A stretch of 64,000 bases of DNA, from positions 1 through 64,000 of the forward strand of contig DATKZX010000002.1 in assembly GCA_035527755.1 (NCBI GenBank), given 5' to 3'. This stretch comes from Methanomassiliicoccales archaeon (GTDB lineage: Archaea; Thermoplasmatota; Thermoplasmata; Methanomassiliicoccales; UBA472). The notes beneath the pieces are model-generated. The model worked only from the letters and a program-made list of their open reading frames with translations, did not search any database and was not told the DNA's origin. A program made the translations under genes and the position numbers. This document shows positions 8,797 to 17,189 of this stretch, in pieces (the stretch's first letter is position 1; each line of letters opens with the position of its first letter).

Positions 8797-9885
8797 ATGC
8801 TCATAGGATTCGTCATCAACCCCGTGGCCGGCATGGGCGGTGTGGTCGCCCTCAAAGGCACCGATGGCGAGGTTCTCGATGAAGCGGTCCGACGGGGTGC
8901 CTCCCCCATATCCAATGACCGGGCCAGACGCGCTTTGTCCAAGATCGAAGGGAAGAGCGTTTTCCTTACCGCTTCCGGGGATATGGGCGAGAAGGTCCTT
9001 ACCGAACTGAGCCTTCCATCGGAGGTGGTCCATTCAGTTTCTGGAAAAAGCGCGGCAATGGACACCAAGGATGCTTGCATCAGATTCGTCGAGAGAGGAA
9101 CGGACCTGATCATCTTCTGCGGCGGTGACGGCACCGCGCGGGATGTGCTCGATGTTGTGGGGGAGAGCATCACGGTCATTGGGATACCTTCCGGGGTCAA
9201 GATGCATTCCGGAGTGTTCGCTAACACACCTGAGGAGGCCGGAGAGGTTATTTGCGCGTTCATAAAGGGTGAGATGACCACTCGGCTCTCCGAGGTCATG
9301 GATGTGGACGAGGAAGCGTTTAGAACAGGGGAGCTTCGCACCCGTCTCTACGGCTATTTGAGAGTGCCGTCCTTAGAAGGGATGATTCAGCCACCGAAGG
9401 GAACGATCTTTGGGACCTCGGACGACGAACAGAAAGAGGCGATCGCCGTGTTCGTTGTGGAGAACATGGAGCCGGGGACACATTACGTGTTGGGACCGGG
9501 TACCACCACCAGGGCGGTGGCTCAGAGATTGGGCCAACCGAAGACCCTTCTGGGGGTGGATGTCTATCTGGACGGAAGAATTACGGTACAGGACGCCTCC
9601 GAGTATGATCTGATCAAGGTACTTCCGGGAAAGAAGGTAAAAGTGCTTGTTACGCCGATCGGCCGGCAGGGATTCGTTCTAGGACGGGGGAACCAGCAGA
9701 TCTCACCCCGGGTCATCGGTATGGTAGGAGTGGAGAACGTTCAGGTCCTGGCCACCCCGGGTAAGCTCGGAGAGACCCCGACGCTCCATTCAGATTCCGG
9801 TGATCCAGAATTGGATCGCCGTATGAACGGTTACCAGAGGGTTCTGGTCGGATACGCGCGGTTCCGAATGGTCAAGATCGTTTGA
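8797..9885 (+). CDS. ATP-NAD kinase family protein (COG3199)
   Basis: Phosphorylates NAD to NADP or a related substrate. The 362 residues match the COG3199 branch: N-terminal GFVINPVAGMGG, the diacylglycerol/NAD-kinase motif FCGGDGTARDV near residues 107-117 and the IGIPSGVKMHSGVFA segment. The long C-terminal domain contains a second glycine-rich stretch (YVLGPGTTTRAVAQ). It follows ftsZ on the same strand, but the 110-nt gap suggests a separate promoter. Confidence 0.88.
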   Translation: MLIGFVINPVAGMGGVVALKGTDGEVLDEAVRRGASPISNDRARRALSKIEGKSVFLTASGDMGEKVLTELSLPSEVVHSVSGKSAAMDTKDACIRFVERGTDLIIFCGGDGTARDVLDVVGESITVIGIPSGVKMHSGVFANTPEEAGEVICAFIKGEMTTRLSEVMDVDEEAFRTGELRTRLYGYLRVPSLEGMIQPPKGTIFGTSDDEQKEAIAVFVVENMEPGTHYVLGPGTTTRAVAQRLGQPKTLLGVDVYLDGRITVQDASEYDLIKVLPGKKVKVLVTPIGRQGFVLGRGNQQISPRVIGMVGVENVQVLATPGKLGETPTLHSDSGDPELDRRMNGYQRVLVGYARFRMVKIV

Positions 9886-9929
9886 ACGGGAGCAAATGAT
9901 ATTTCAATAGCTGCCGCAATAGCCTGCTA

Positions 9930-10367
9930 ATGAGCGTGATACACCTAAACCTCCGAACCTTCTGCCATGCCACCGAAGATACGGAAAAGGTGCAAAAAGC
10001 GATGACGTTCGCCAGTGGTATAGATGATACCACCGTCACCCACTCCGAAGGTTACCATGGCAACAAGATCCTGATCATGGAGTGCACGCTCTCTCGAAAG
10101 GTGGACATACGCTCTTTCTTCCAACGATTGTCCGTAGAGGACCTCAAAGAGCTGCTGACCACCATCGACCAAAGGATGGACGAGGACGGACTGTTCTTCT
10201 TCAGGTTGGACAAGCAGAAGTCGTTCATGGAGGAGCTAGTTATCTTTTCGGGCGACGATTGCATTCATGCTCGGGCCAGGGTGGAGAGCTATCCTAAGAG
10301 GAGAGAGAAGGCCCTGGAGAACGCCAAGGTCATGCTCCAAGAGCATATAGACCGACAGGATAAATAG
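9930..10367 (+). CDS. RNA-binding protein, COG1325 family (exosome-associated)
   Basis: A 145-residue protein of the archaeal COG1325 RNA-binding family, often annotated as a predicted exosome subunit. Visible signatures are the N-terminal HLNLRTFCHATEDTEKV and the C-terminal DDCIHARARVESYPKRR followed by an ALENA helix. Small, soluble, with mixed alpha/beta composition. The tRNA-Leu gene begins 25 nt after its stop, so the tRNA promoter lies over the end of this gene. Confidence 0.75.
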   Translation: MSVIHLNLRTFCHATEDTEKVQKAMTFASGIDDTTVTHSEGYHGNKILIMECTLSRKVDIRSFFQRLSVEDLKELLTTIDQRMDEDGLFFFRLDKQKSFMEELVIFSGDDCIHARARVESYPKRREKALENAKVMLQEHIDRQDK

Positions 10368-10391
10368 GGAAAAATCATTCGGAACCGGGAA

Positions 10392-10478
10392 GCAGGGGTA
10401 GCCAAGCTTGGCCAACGGCGTAGGACTTAGGATCCTATCCTTAGTGGTTCGTGCGTTCAAATCGCACCCCCTGCACCA
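10392..10478 (+). tRNA. tRNA-Leu (anticodon UAG), CCA encoded
   Basis: Full cloverleaf: acceptor GCAGGGG/CCCCTGC, D arm GCCAAGC...GGC, anticodon stem TAGGA/TCCTA with loop CTTAGGA (anticodon TAG), a long variable arm (class II, expected for Leu), T arm GTGCG-TTCAAAT-CGCAC, discriminator A and an encoded CCA. A TATA-like GATAAATAG lies about 30 nt upstream. A degraded copy of its 3' part lies at 13351-13427. Confidence 0.96.
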
Positions 10479-10628
10479 TCTCTCCTTTTCTATCATGAAC
10501 TTCACCTCCCGGATCTGAGTTTTCAATTTCGGCCAATGCCCCGCCCCTATCCCTTTTTAGAACGTTTAAAAGATGGTTATTTAATATTCAGGAGGCGAAT
10601 AATAGAGTGCGCCCGGTTGGTAAGGTAC

Positions 10629-11951
10629 ATGTTGACGATCGTGATCAAATTAAGGTCCATATGGAATCAACTGAAATCGAGCTTTTGGTTCCTCCCCACA
10701 CTGACCATAATAATATCCATAGGGGGAGCGGCCTTTACGATCTATTTGGATACCATATTGGATTTTAAGCCCACCGGGGTGTTCCAATATATTCTTCCAA
10801 GTAGTGTGAATTCTGCCCGCAGCGTTCTTTCCACCATATCTGGCGCGATGATCGGGGTTGCCGGAACGGTCTTTTCAATTACCCTTGTCGCTTTAACATT
10901 AGCTTCCTCCCAGTTTGGGTCCAGGCTTTTAAGGAATTTTATGCATGACCGAACGAATCAGATCGTGCTAGGCGCCTACGTCTCCACGTTCGTCTATTGC
11001 CTGTTCGTTCTAAATGCGGTAGATGATAACAATGGGATCGAATTCATTCCCGCCATCTCGATATTAACTGCCATTTCTGCCGCTGTCATCAATATTTTTC
11101 TGCTCATCATTTTTATCCATCACATATCCATGAGCATTCAAGCCGATAATGTGATCTCGGATGTCTCATCATCCCTCTCAAAAAATCTAGAATCATTATT
11201 TCCGGAGATGATCGGCGAAGATGCTGGTCAGAAAAATGAGGCGGACCCGGATCTATTTAAAATTGCTTTCGGTCAAAAAAATTTTGCCACATCATCTAAA
11301 AATGGTTATCTGGAATATGTCGATTATGATAATATCTTTCGTATCGCGAAAGAACACGACTCGCTGATCAAATTAATGTTCAGACCGGGGGATCATTTGG
11401 TAAGTGGCTCAATAACCATGGAGATCATTTCGGAGGATGATGTTCCAAATGAGGTAATTAAAAAACTACAGGAATTATTAATAATCGGGAGAGTGAGGAC
11501 GCCATATCAGGATGCTGAATTTTCCATCAACCAAATGGTAGAGATCGCTGCGAGGGCGTTATCCCCTGGCGTCAATGATCCATTCACTGCCATCACCTGT
11601 ATTGACAATCTGACCTCGACCATGTGTCAATTGACCCAGGTGAAGTTTCCTCCCTCATATCGTTATGACGAAGATGGCGTACTTAGAGTAATAGCTGATG
11701 TTTTGACCTTTGAGGGAATGCTAGGCACCGCTTTCAATCAGATCCGACAATTTTCTGGAGGGAGCCCAGCGGTGGTCATAAGGCTCATGGAATCTTTGCT
11801 CACCATCAACCATTTCGTTCGAACGGATGGTCAAAGGGAATGTGTCAAGAAACATGTAGGAATGGTATTGAGACTTGCTGAAAGTTCGTTCAAAGAGAAA
11901 AATGACATTTCAGATCTGAATGAAAGAAGCAAATTGATATTGGCATCATAG
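10629..11951 (+). CDS. DUF2254 membrane protein
   Basis: Predicted membrane protein of the DUF2254 family, function unknown. From ATG 10629 it has 440 residues: four hydrophobic segments in the first 175 residues (near FWFLPTLTIIISI, MIGVAGTVFSITLVAL, VLGAYVSTFVYCLFVL, AVINIFLLIIFIHHI), then a soluble C-terminal domain with the family segment EIAARALSPGVNDPFTA. The frame is open to an ATG at 10536, but the TATA-like stretch at 10577-10588 lies inside that extension, so 10629 is preferred. Codon use is much more AT-rich than in neighbouring genes, a sign of transfer. Confidence 0.85.
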   Translation: MLTIVIKLRSIWNQLKSSFWFLPTLTIIISIGGAAFTIYLDTILDFKPTGVFQYILPSSVNSARSVLSTISGAMIGVAGTVFSITLVALTLASSQFGSRLLRNFMHDRTNQIVLGAYVSTFVYCLFVLNAVDDNNGIEFIPAISILTAISAAVINIFLLIIFIHHISMSIQADNVISDVSSSLSKNLESLFPEMIGEDAGQKNEADPDLFKIAFGQKNFATSSKNGYLEYVDYDNIFRIAKEHDSLIKLMFRPGDHLVSGSITMEIISEDDVPNEVIKKLQELLIIGRVRTPYQDAEFSINQMVEIAARALSPGVNDPFTAITCIDNLTSTMCQLTQVKFPPSYRYDEDGVLRVIADVLTFEGMLGTAFNQIRQFSGGSPAVVIRLMESLLTINHFVRTDGQRECVKKHVGMVLRLAESSFKEKNDISDLNERSKLILAS

Positions 11952-12037
11952 AAAATATCCGCGAGATCATTGATCGTTCATCAGTCTTGTTTTTTCAACG
12001 ACCTCATCTGTGGTCATCGATCAGTGAGCCCGACCCT

Positions 12038-13126
12038 TTACACTTGGTCGGCGAGGGCGATGGTATGGTGCATAACATCCTCCAACATGATCTTCATCAT
12101 CCTATCGGGCTCTTCGAACATCGGACTGTGCGCTGAATCTTCGAAGGTATAAAATCCTTTGATTGGTGCCATTATTTTATTAAAATAAGACCTGGCTTCA
12201 CTGATGGAGACGGTATAATCAAATCGACCAGAAATGAAATATGTCGGTAGAGAGAGCTTGGTAACCATCATCGTAAGGTCGGTGGCCACCATTTCATCCC
12301 ATAGCATTCGGCTGGAAAAGGCCTTGCCCCGCCAAATGTTCACCTTTTCACCCAAGGTATATTCACGGTCGAACCAGATAGGAAAGAAGATGCCGCGGAC
12401 CACGGACCTCATATCACGTGTTGTGCCGATGCCGAGACCGTGCATGGCTTCATCGCGCAACGCCATGTATGCGGCGGGAAGTGGGACCGTTCCGGTCACC
12501 GGAACTTTTTCGAGCCTCCGGACCATTCTTCCATCCCCATTCTCCCTGTACTTTTTTAACATAAACTCATAAGCCAGTATTTCCGATCTCAGCTGATTTG
12601 CCATCTGGCTCAGAGCGATATAGGCATGAAAAAGATCGGGCCTCCGGGCTGCCGCCTGGATTCCGAAAAAGGTTCCCCCGGAATGCGCCATGAGGTAGAC
12701 CTTGTCCTTTCCAAAGCGGTCACGGAGATAGTTTGCCACTTCCACCGTATCGGAGATCGTCTGCTCCACGGTCATGGTTTCCGGTGGTATGTCGTGGGTG
12801 TAAGATAGCCCGGAACCCCGTCGTTCCCACCAGCAGACGGAAAAATGTTCCTCCAGACCTGTTGGATATCTATCATTTAGAAAGTGCTCGGGCATGCCCG
12901 GCCCTCCGTGGAGGAACAGTAGCACCGGATTGGCGGGATTCTTGCTTCTGATGAACATCCCTTGCTCCACTCCGTTGATGGAGACGTGCGTTTTCTCTGA
13001 GATGCTTCCCGCCACGAGATCTCCGTTCTTGTCCAGGAGGGGTTTGGTCTTGCCGGGGCTCATTATGAGCAGAGCCCCGATCAGGATGATTAATAAAGTC
13101 AGGATGACGACGATGATTGTCAACAT
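12038..13126 (-). CDS. Alpha/beta hydrolase (proline iminopeptidase-like)
   Basis: A 362-residue alpha/beta hydrolase with one N-terminal membrane anchor (residues 2-24). Seen: LFLHGGPGMPEHF oxyanion segment, WWERRGSGLS, the nucleophile elbow MAHSGGTFFG (Ser), and a late FISGRFDYTVS (Asp) and FEDSAHSP (His) completing the triad. The HGGPG motif is typical of the proline iminopeptidase (S33) branch, but many members are esterases. The catalytic domain would face the cell exterior if the anchor is a signal anchor. It lies inside the tRNA-bounded segment. Confidence 0.85.
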   Translation of the reverse strand: MLTIIVVILTLLIILIGALLIMSPGKTKPLLDKNGDLVAGSISEKTHVSINGVEQGMFIRSKNPANPVLLFLHGGPGMPEHFLNDRYPTGLEEHFSVCWWERRGSGLSYTHDIPPETMTVEQTISDTVEVANYLRDRFGKDKVYLMAHSGGTFFGIQAAARRPDLFHAYIALSQMANQLRSEILAYEFMLKKYRENGDGRMVRRLEKVPVTGTVPLPAAYMALRDEAMHGLGIGTTRDMRSVVRGIFFPIWFDREYTLGEKVNIWRGKAFSSRMLWDEMVATDLTMMVTKLSLPTYFISGRFDYTVSISEARSYFNKIMAPIKGFYTFEDSAHSPMFEEPDRMMKIMLEDVMHHTIALADQV

Positions 13127-13136
13127 GGCCCCCCAC

Positions 13137-13297
13137 CATTCATCGGAGGTTTAAATGAAATTACTGTTATTTTAGTCATTGGACTACTGAAAAATATTGA
13201 CCAACAAGGGATTATTACGGGGGCGTTCTTTTCTATTTGTGCCATCTCTCAGACATTGCTAATATGGGTTCTTCAAAGATATGAAAAGGACACGTAA
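13137..13297 (+). pseudogene. C-terminal fragment of a membrane protein
   Basis: The frame runs open to TAA at 13295-13297 with a clear protein-like hydrophobic pattern (EITVILVIGLLKN, then GAFFSICAISQTLLIWVLQRYE) but no normal start codon. It looks like one or two membrane helices with a basic/charged tail, the end of a gene whose front is lost. It lies just inside the right border of the candidate island. Confidence 0.3.
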
Positions 13298-13350
13298 GAT
13301 CTGAATAAAAAGATCGACTGACCAATGGAGATGGAATTCGTCAGTTGATC

Positions 13351-13427
13351 AGCTTATGGTCAATGGTGTAGGACTTAGTATCCCATCCTTAGTGGTTCGT
13401 GCGCTCAGATCGCACCCCCCCTGCATC
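13351..13427 (+). pseudogene. tRNA-Leu(UAG) 3' remnant
   Basis: Aligns with the tRNA-Leu at 10392-10478 from the D arm to past the 3' end: the 20-nt ATCCTTAGTGGTTCGTGCG core is shared, with scattered transitions (GGCCAACGGC to GGTCAATGGT, TTCAAAT to CTCAGAT), two extra Cs in the acceptor and CCA changed to TCA. The 5' acceptor strand is absent and the anticodon stem is broken, so it cannot fold as a tRNA. It is in the same orientation as the intact gene. Confidence 0.85.
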
Positions 13428-13681
13428 ATCCATATATCATTGCTTTGATCGGATCTCAACAAGACATTTCTGATCACACGTGTAAGTTCGACAGCGCTAA
13501 AATGTTACGACCTGGCGTGAGAAGATAAGCAGTACAGAAAAAAGATCAGATGGAGGGTATTTTCCATCGTGAAGGGAATGGTGCGCTGAAAGGTATCCTT
13601 CCTTCAAGCGTTTCAACTCATCATTCGCTCATCAAAGCTCAACGTCGTGAGATCGAACCTCGGCCATCAATTCCCCGCGCC

Positions 13682-14230
13682 TTAATGCAGAAGATCGGCC
13701 GAGCGTAGCTCTTCCGAGATCTTTTCAATGGCGGCCTTGATATTATCTGGTTTGCGCGCCCCGGTGCATACCAGCTTTCCGGAACCGAAGAGAAGGATGA
13801 CCACCTTCGGATCGCTCAATCGGTAGACCAGTCCGGGGAACACCTCTGGTTCGTACTCCACGTTCTCCAAACCCAAGGTGATGACCACCGCGGTGAGGTT
13901 GATGGGCTGTCCGAGATCGGCTGAAGCGACAATGTTCTGAACCTCGAACGTGGGTGAGCCAGCGATCTTAACACCGGTCTTCCTTACGTTCATAACCACC
14001 GTTTCGATGGCGCGTTTGACCTGTTCCAGGGTCTTGGCTCCGGTGCAGACCATCTTTCCACTTCTGAAGAGAAGGGTCGCGGTCTTTGGGTCCTTCAATC
14101 GAAAGACCAAACCCGGGAAGACCTGGGGGTCATATTCCGCCCCTGATAGATTGACGGCAAGTGTGCTGAGGTCGAGCTCTGTGCCCAAATTTGCGGATGC
14201 TACGATATTTTGAATGAGATAGTCGGAAAT
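13682..14230 (-). CDS. tbp: TATA-binding protein (TBP), apparent ATT start
   Basis: General transcription factor that binds archaeal TATA boxes and recruits TFB. Both direct repeats are visible: PQVFPGLVFRLKDPKTATLLF...GKMVCTGAK and PEVFPGLVYRLSDPKVVILLF...GKLVCTGAR, each preceded by QNIVASA(N/D)LG. The first ATG/GTG/TTG in frame (TTG at 14188) would cut off the conserved IQNIVASANLG of repeat 1. The frame stays open upstream to a TAG at 14240-14242 with no usual start; ATT at 14228-14230 gives a normal-length 182-residue protein beginning SDYLIQNIVAS. Either a rare AUU start or a point change in the start codon is implied. Confidence 0.93.
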   Translation of the reverse strand: MSDYLIQNIVASANLGTELDLSTLAVNLSGAEYDPQVFPGLVFRLKDPKTATLLFRSGKMVCTGAKTLEQVKRAIETVVMNVRKTGVKIAGSPTFEVQNIVASADLGQPINLTAVVITLGLENVEYEPEVFPGLVYRLSDPKVVILLFGSGKLVCTGARKPDNIKAAIEKISEELRSADLLH

Positions 14231-14399
14231 AGAAACGCCCTAACAGGGATAAACCGAATTCGGTATTTACCAATGAGGGCGGTATCGAATAGTTAATCGT
14301 AGGAAAAATAGCAGTTTACGGTTTTAGACGACCGGCAGTTCCATTGGAACGACCGTTAATTGTATGGTCCGTAGATGATGATCTATCGTTCGCATCGTT

Positions 14400-15152
14400 C
14401 TATCTCGAAAATTTGTTTTGGATTATTTGGCGTATACGCTCTGACTCCAGCACCTGGATCTCTTCAGTGGTCATCTTCCCTCCGCTCTTCTTGACCTTGA
14501 CCACCTCGGCCGAGGGATTGGTGAATACGAAGAGCTTAACGTTCTTAGAGGTCCCGTCCTTGAACCTGAACTTGTAGGTCAGCGGGAACTTGGACGACTG
14601 CATGAACTCACTGATGCTCAGCTCCTGGTCGATGTTCTGCCCGTCGAACACGCTCAAGCACATCTCCAAAGCGTACTTCCCGAAGGCGATGACGTTCAGT
14701 TCGTCCTTGCCGAGCAGATGCAGTTCGGCAATGAAATGCTCTTGACATTTTGTCGCCGCCTTGCGCCACTCCTTGTTGACGTCCCGGTCACTGGTTACCG
14801 GTACGCACTTGAGAGCGTGGGTCCAGTAAGTTCTGTCCCCGGTCGGATCGAACCTCCCGAACAACTGCACCACCTTGCTGAGAGGGTTGGCCTTCTTTAC
14901 CTCGTCGGAAGGTTCGCCGTTCCGGCACAGTTCCACCAGTTTAGACTCCACGGCCTCGTTCGAGGCCAGCGATCGCAGCCAATGGCCCGGTTCCTGCGAC
15001 ACGATGAGAAAATCCACTTTGGAAGGGTCTGCCCGCCTGGGTAACGATATTGGCAATTTGGATCGATCTCGCGGGCAACCGGGGCACGGGCCGTTCACCT
15101 TTGACCTGAATTCTCCCCAGCTATCCTCCGGACCGTTGGCCATGGAGGGCAT
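14400..15152 (-). CDS. Possible uracil-DNA glycosylase-superfamily protein
   Basis: A 250-residue soluble protein. PCPGCPRDRSK near residues 22-32 and VDFLIVSQEPGHWLRSL (a strand plus loop like motif 1 of UDG-like proteins), YWTHALKCVP and LNVIAFGKYALEMC are arranged as in UDG families 4/5, where cysteines bind an Fe-S cluster. Similarity is weak and the C-terminal His motif is not evident, so glycosylase activity is only suggested. It stands alone, upstream of and divergent from a CBS protein. Confidence 0.45.
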   Translation of the reverse strand: MPSMANGPEDSWGEFRSKVNGPCPGCPRDRSKLPISLPRRADPSKVDFLIVSQEPGHWLRSLASNEAVESKLVELCRNGEPSDEVKKANPLSKVVQLFGRFDPTGDRTYWTHALKCVPVTSDRDVNKEWRKAATKCQEHFIAELHLLGKDELNVIAFGKYALEMCLSVFDGQNIDQELSISEFMQSSKFPLTYKFRFKDGTSKNVKLFVFTNPSAEVVKVKKSGGKMTTEEIQVLESERIRQIIQNKFSR

Positions 15153-15279
15153 ATCCGCGACGGTCCATTAAACCGTTTCACCTGATCGTCCGCTCCACGG
15201 ATCATCGAACATCCGAACATATGCTCATGATCGACGATAGTTCAATATCGAGCTAATACCGTTAAGTGACTGGAATTCC

Positions 15280-15696
15280 ATGGAACATCACATCGCCCGC
15301 GTGAGCGTTAAGGACAGTATGACAAAGGATGTGGTCACTGTCACCCCTGACACTGACCTGAAGAAGCTCAAAGAGATGTTCGAGCAGTACGATTTCAACA
15401 GCTTCCCGGTCCTGGACGGACAGAAGATGGTAGGTGTTGTCAGCAAATTGGATCTGTTGAGAGCGTTCAGCGCTGGCCTCCATGTCACCACTGGCCGTTT
15501 CATGAAGTTGTATAGCAATAACGCGGCCGATATCATGCACACGGCCACCGTCTACGTCTCACCGGAGGATCCCATATCAAAGGCCGCCGATTATATGGTG
15601 GAGTTCAAGCTGCGCAGCGTGCCCGTGCTGGAGCGGGGCGTACTTAAAGGCATGATTTCACGGCAGGACATCATTCGTTGTTTGATGATCGAATGA
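15280..15696 (+). CDS. Two-CBS-domain protein
   Basis: A 138-residue protein made only of two CBS motifs: residues 4-58 (VKDSMTKDVVTVTPDTDL...FPVLDGQKMVGVVSKLDLL) and 80-138 (ADIMHTATVYVSPEDPI...SVPVLERGVLKGMISRQDII). Such pairs form a Bateman module that binds adenosine nucleotides and acts as an energy or ligand sensor. The partner is not encoded next to it. The last 26 nt overlap the convergent DedA gene. Confidence 0.92.
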   Translation: MEHHIARVSVKDSMTKDVVTVTPDTDLKKLKEMFEQYDFNSFPVLDGQKMVGVVSKLDLLRAFSAGLHVTTGRFMKLYSNNAADIMHTATVYVSPEDPISKAADYMVEFKLRSVPVLERGVLKGMISRQDIIRCLMIE

Positions 15697-16303
15697 CCTT
15701 GGCCTTTTTCCTCCTCGAGTAGAGGAAGTACCCTACCAACACCACGGCCAAACCTCCCAGGATCACATAATCCAGACCGTCGGTCCCTTCCCAGAACTGT
15801 ATCCAGTTCTCTCCCAGGTAATAACCGGCCGATACCAGCACGGTGTTCCACACCAGCGCCCCGAAGAATGTGAAGATCACGAACTTGACCCGATCCATTT
15901 TCGCCAGACCTGCGGGGAATGAGATGATGGATCGTATACCAGGCATGGAGTGTCCAATGAAGATCCCCCACACACCCCACTTCTTGAACCAATTTTCTGC
16001 TGATTCCATCTTTTTCTCGTCCAATCCGAAGAATCGACCATAACGGTCCAATATCGGCCGGCCCAGGTGGTATGCCAAGAGGTAGGCTATGAAGGACCCC
16101 ACGACCGCGCCGAGGGAACCTATCAGGATGACCAGGAAAAAGTTCAATTCCCCTGTATAGGCTACATACCCGGCGAAAGGCATTATCAACTCGCTCGGAA
16201 TGGGAGTGAACACTCCCTCGACCAGCATGGCCAGGAACACACCTACGTATCCGGTGTTGTTAATGAGGTCGATGATGACCGTGTTGATGGAATCGATTAT
16301 CAT
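15671..16303 (-). CDS. DedA family (SNARE-associated Golgi) membrane protein
   Basis: A 210-residue polytopic membrane protein of the DedA/VTT family, thought to act in lipid scrambling or undecaprenyl/polyprenyl carrier recycling. Typical segments: FLAMLVEGVFTPIPSELIMPFAGY near 20-43, the GSLGAVVGSFIAYLLAYHLGR loop with conserved G and R, FFGLDEKKMESAENWFKKWG, and GHSMPGIRSIISFPAGLAKM. The conserved acidic residue (E in VEG) and R in PGIRS are present. The 3' end overlaps the CBS gene by 26 nt, convergent. Confidence 0.9.
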   Translation of the reverse strand: MIIDSINTVIIDLINNTGYVGVFLAMLVEGVFTPIPSELIMPFAGYVAYTGELNFFLVILIGSLGAVVGSFIAYLLAYHLGRPILDRYGRFFGLDEKKMESAENWFKKWGVWGIFIGHSMPGIRSIISFPAGLAKMDRVKFVIFTFFGALVWNTVLVSAGYYLGENWIQFWEGTDGLDYVILGGLAVVLVGYFLYSRRKKAKVIRSSNNE

Positions 16304-16455
16304 TAAGGTCCCTTTGCCCGTTCAAGGCAAGGAAGGTTATCGCTCATTCGTATTAATAAAAATCTGGCCCCTTTTTACCTAAATCATGTTAGATTTGTGG
16401 ACAATTACCAACGTATATAAACCGGGAGATGTAAGGTGTAACACGGTGTAAAATA

Positions 16456-16836
16456 TTGAAACCGTTTTTAGGACATGATTCTCTAGTGAGGATATTGGAA
16501 AAGACCATTGGTGTTACGAGCCCGATCGCGGATGAGGTTGCCCTACGCGTTCTGAACTTTTTTGGTTATCACGACGAGATCATAGATAATGCCTTGGACC
16601 ATGACGACCGCCGACTTTTCTATTTCCTCCAGGACATGAAGATATTGGGCACCAGATGGGAAGAGACCCAGCTGGTATCTGGGCGCAATTGGCGCATTTT
16701 CTATTGGTCTTTGAACTGGGATACCATTCAAAGAATGCTAGACGATCGCCCCCAGATCAAGGAGCCAGAGGACCTTTACATGACCCTTCCTGATTCAGTT
16801 TGGGATCGTGAGCATGAACAGACTGGAATGACCTGA
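16456..16836 (+). CDS. Hypothetical protein, 126 aa, winged-helix-like C-terminus
   Basis: No family named with certainty. The N-terminal half looks helical (LVRILEKTIGVTSPIADEVALRVLNFFGY), as in small archaeal DNA-binding or dimerisation modules; the second half contains GRNWRIFYWSLN, a beta-hairpin 'wing' pattern seen in archaeal winged-helix proteins. The TTG start fits the TATA-like CGTATATAAA about 35-40 nt upstream. Followed by a small membrane protein on the same strand. Confidence 0.6.
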   Translation: MKPFLGHDSLVRILEKTIGVTSPIADEVALRVLNFFGYHDEIIDNALDHDDRRLFYFLQDMKILGTRWEETQLVSGRNWRIFYWSLNWDTIQRMLDDRPQIKEPEDLYMTLPDSVWDREHEQTGMT

Positions 16837-16874
16837 GAGCGACATCTTTTAAGTGACGAACGTCATCCAATGAC

Positions 16875-17189
16875 GTGAAGTTCTGCTACTGCGGCCAGTG
16901 CAAGGACCTTCGACCGAGATCGTGGTACCATCATGGTGATTGCCTGCTCTGTGGCAATGAATGTGCGATCATCGTGGTCCCCATGTCCATCTTCGGCTAC
17001 CTGATGTACATTTTTAGCGCGATAGGTGCCATCTTCGTCGTATTGGAACTGATTAACGAGGACGTGGGACTGGGAGAGGGACGTTTATACATCATGTTCG
17101 GCTCCCTTGTCCTGGCCATGGTTTTTACCTTTCTAGAGCAGGAACGCTCAACCAAATTGGCCAGGGAAAAGGTGGGTAAGGTACTCTAA
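16875..17189 (+). CDS. Small zinc-binding membrane protein
   Basis: The 104-residue protein starts (GTG) with a four-cysteine cluster, CYCGQC...CLLCG, in residues 3-26, followed by two membrane helices (about 33-56 and 68-86) and a basic tail. The Cys-ribbon on the cytoplasmic side and two-helix hairpin is a common archaeal layout of unknown function. It is convergent with the pilin-like gene (4-nt overlap). Confidence 0.6.
   Translation: MKFCYCGQCKDLRPRSWYHHGDCLLCGNECAIIVVPMSIFGYLMYIFSAIGAIFVVLELINEDVGLGEGRLYIMFGSLVLAMVFTFLEQERSTKLAREKVGKVL

Larger units (their letters stand above)
10479..13427. mobile_element. Candidate tRNA-integrated island between tRNA-Leu(UAG) and its 3' copy
   Basis: Direct orientation of an intact tRNA gene at one end and a 3' tRNA fragment at the other is the footprint left by tyrosine-integrase elements. 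Inside are a conspicuously AT-rich DUF2254 gene, an alpha/beta hydrolase and a decayed membrane-protein fragment. No integrase, replication gene or virus gene is present, so this is an old and reduced insertion, or else a local duplication of the tRNA. Confidence 0.45.
13128..13681. other. Gene-poor segment with a membrane-gene fragment and tRNA remnant
   Basis: This 554-bp stretch has no intact gene. It holds a decayed membrane-protein frame (13137-13297) and the tRNA-Leu remnant (13351-13427). In 13430-13681, downstream of TBP, no ORF, repeat or hairpin terminator stands out. Confidence 0.5.
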
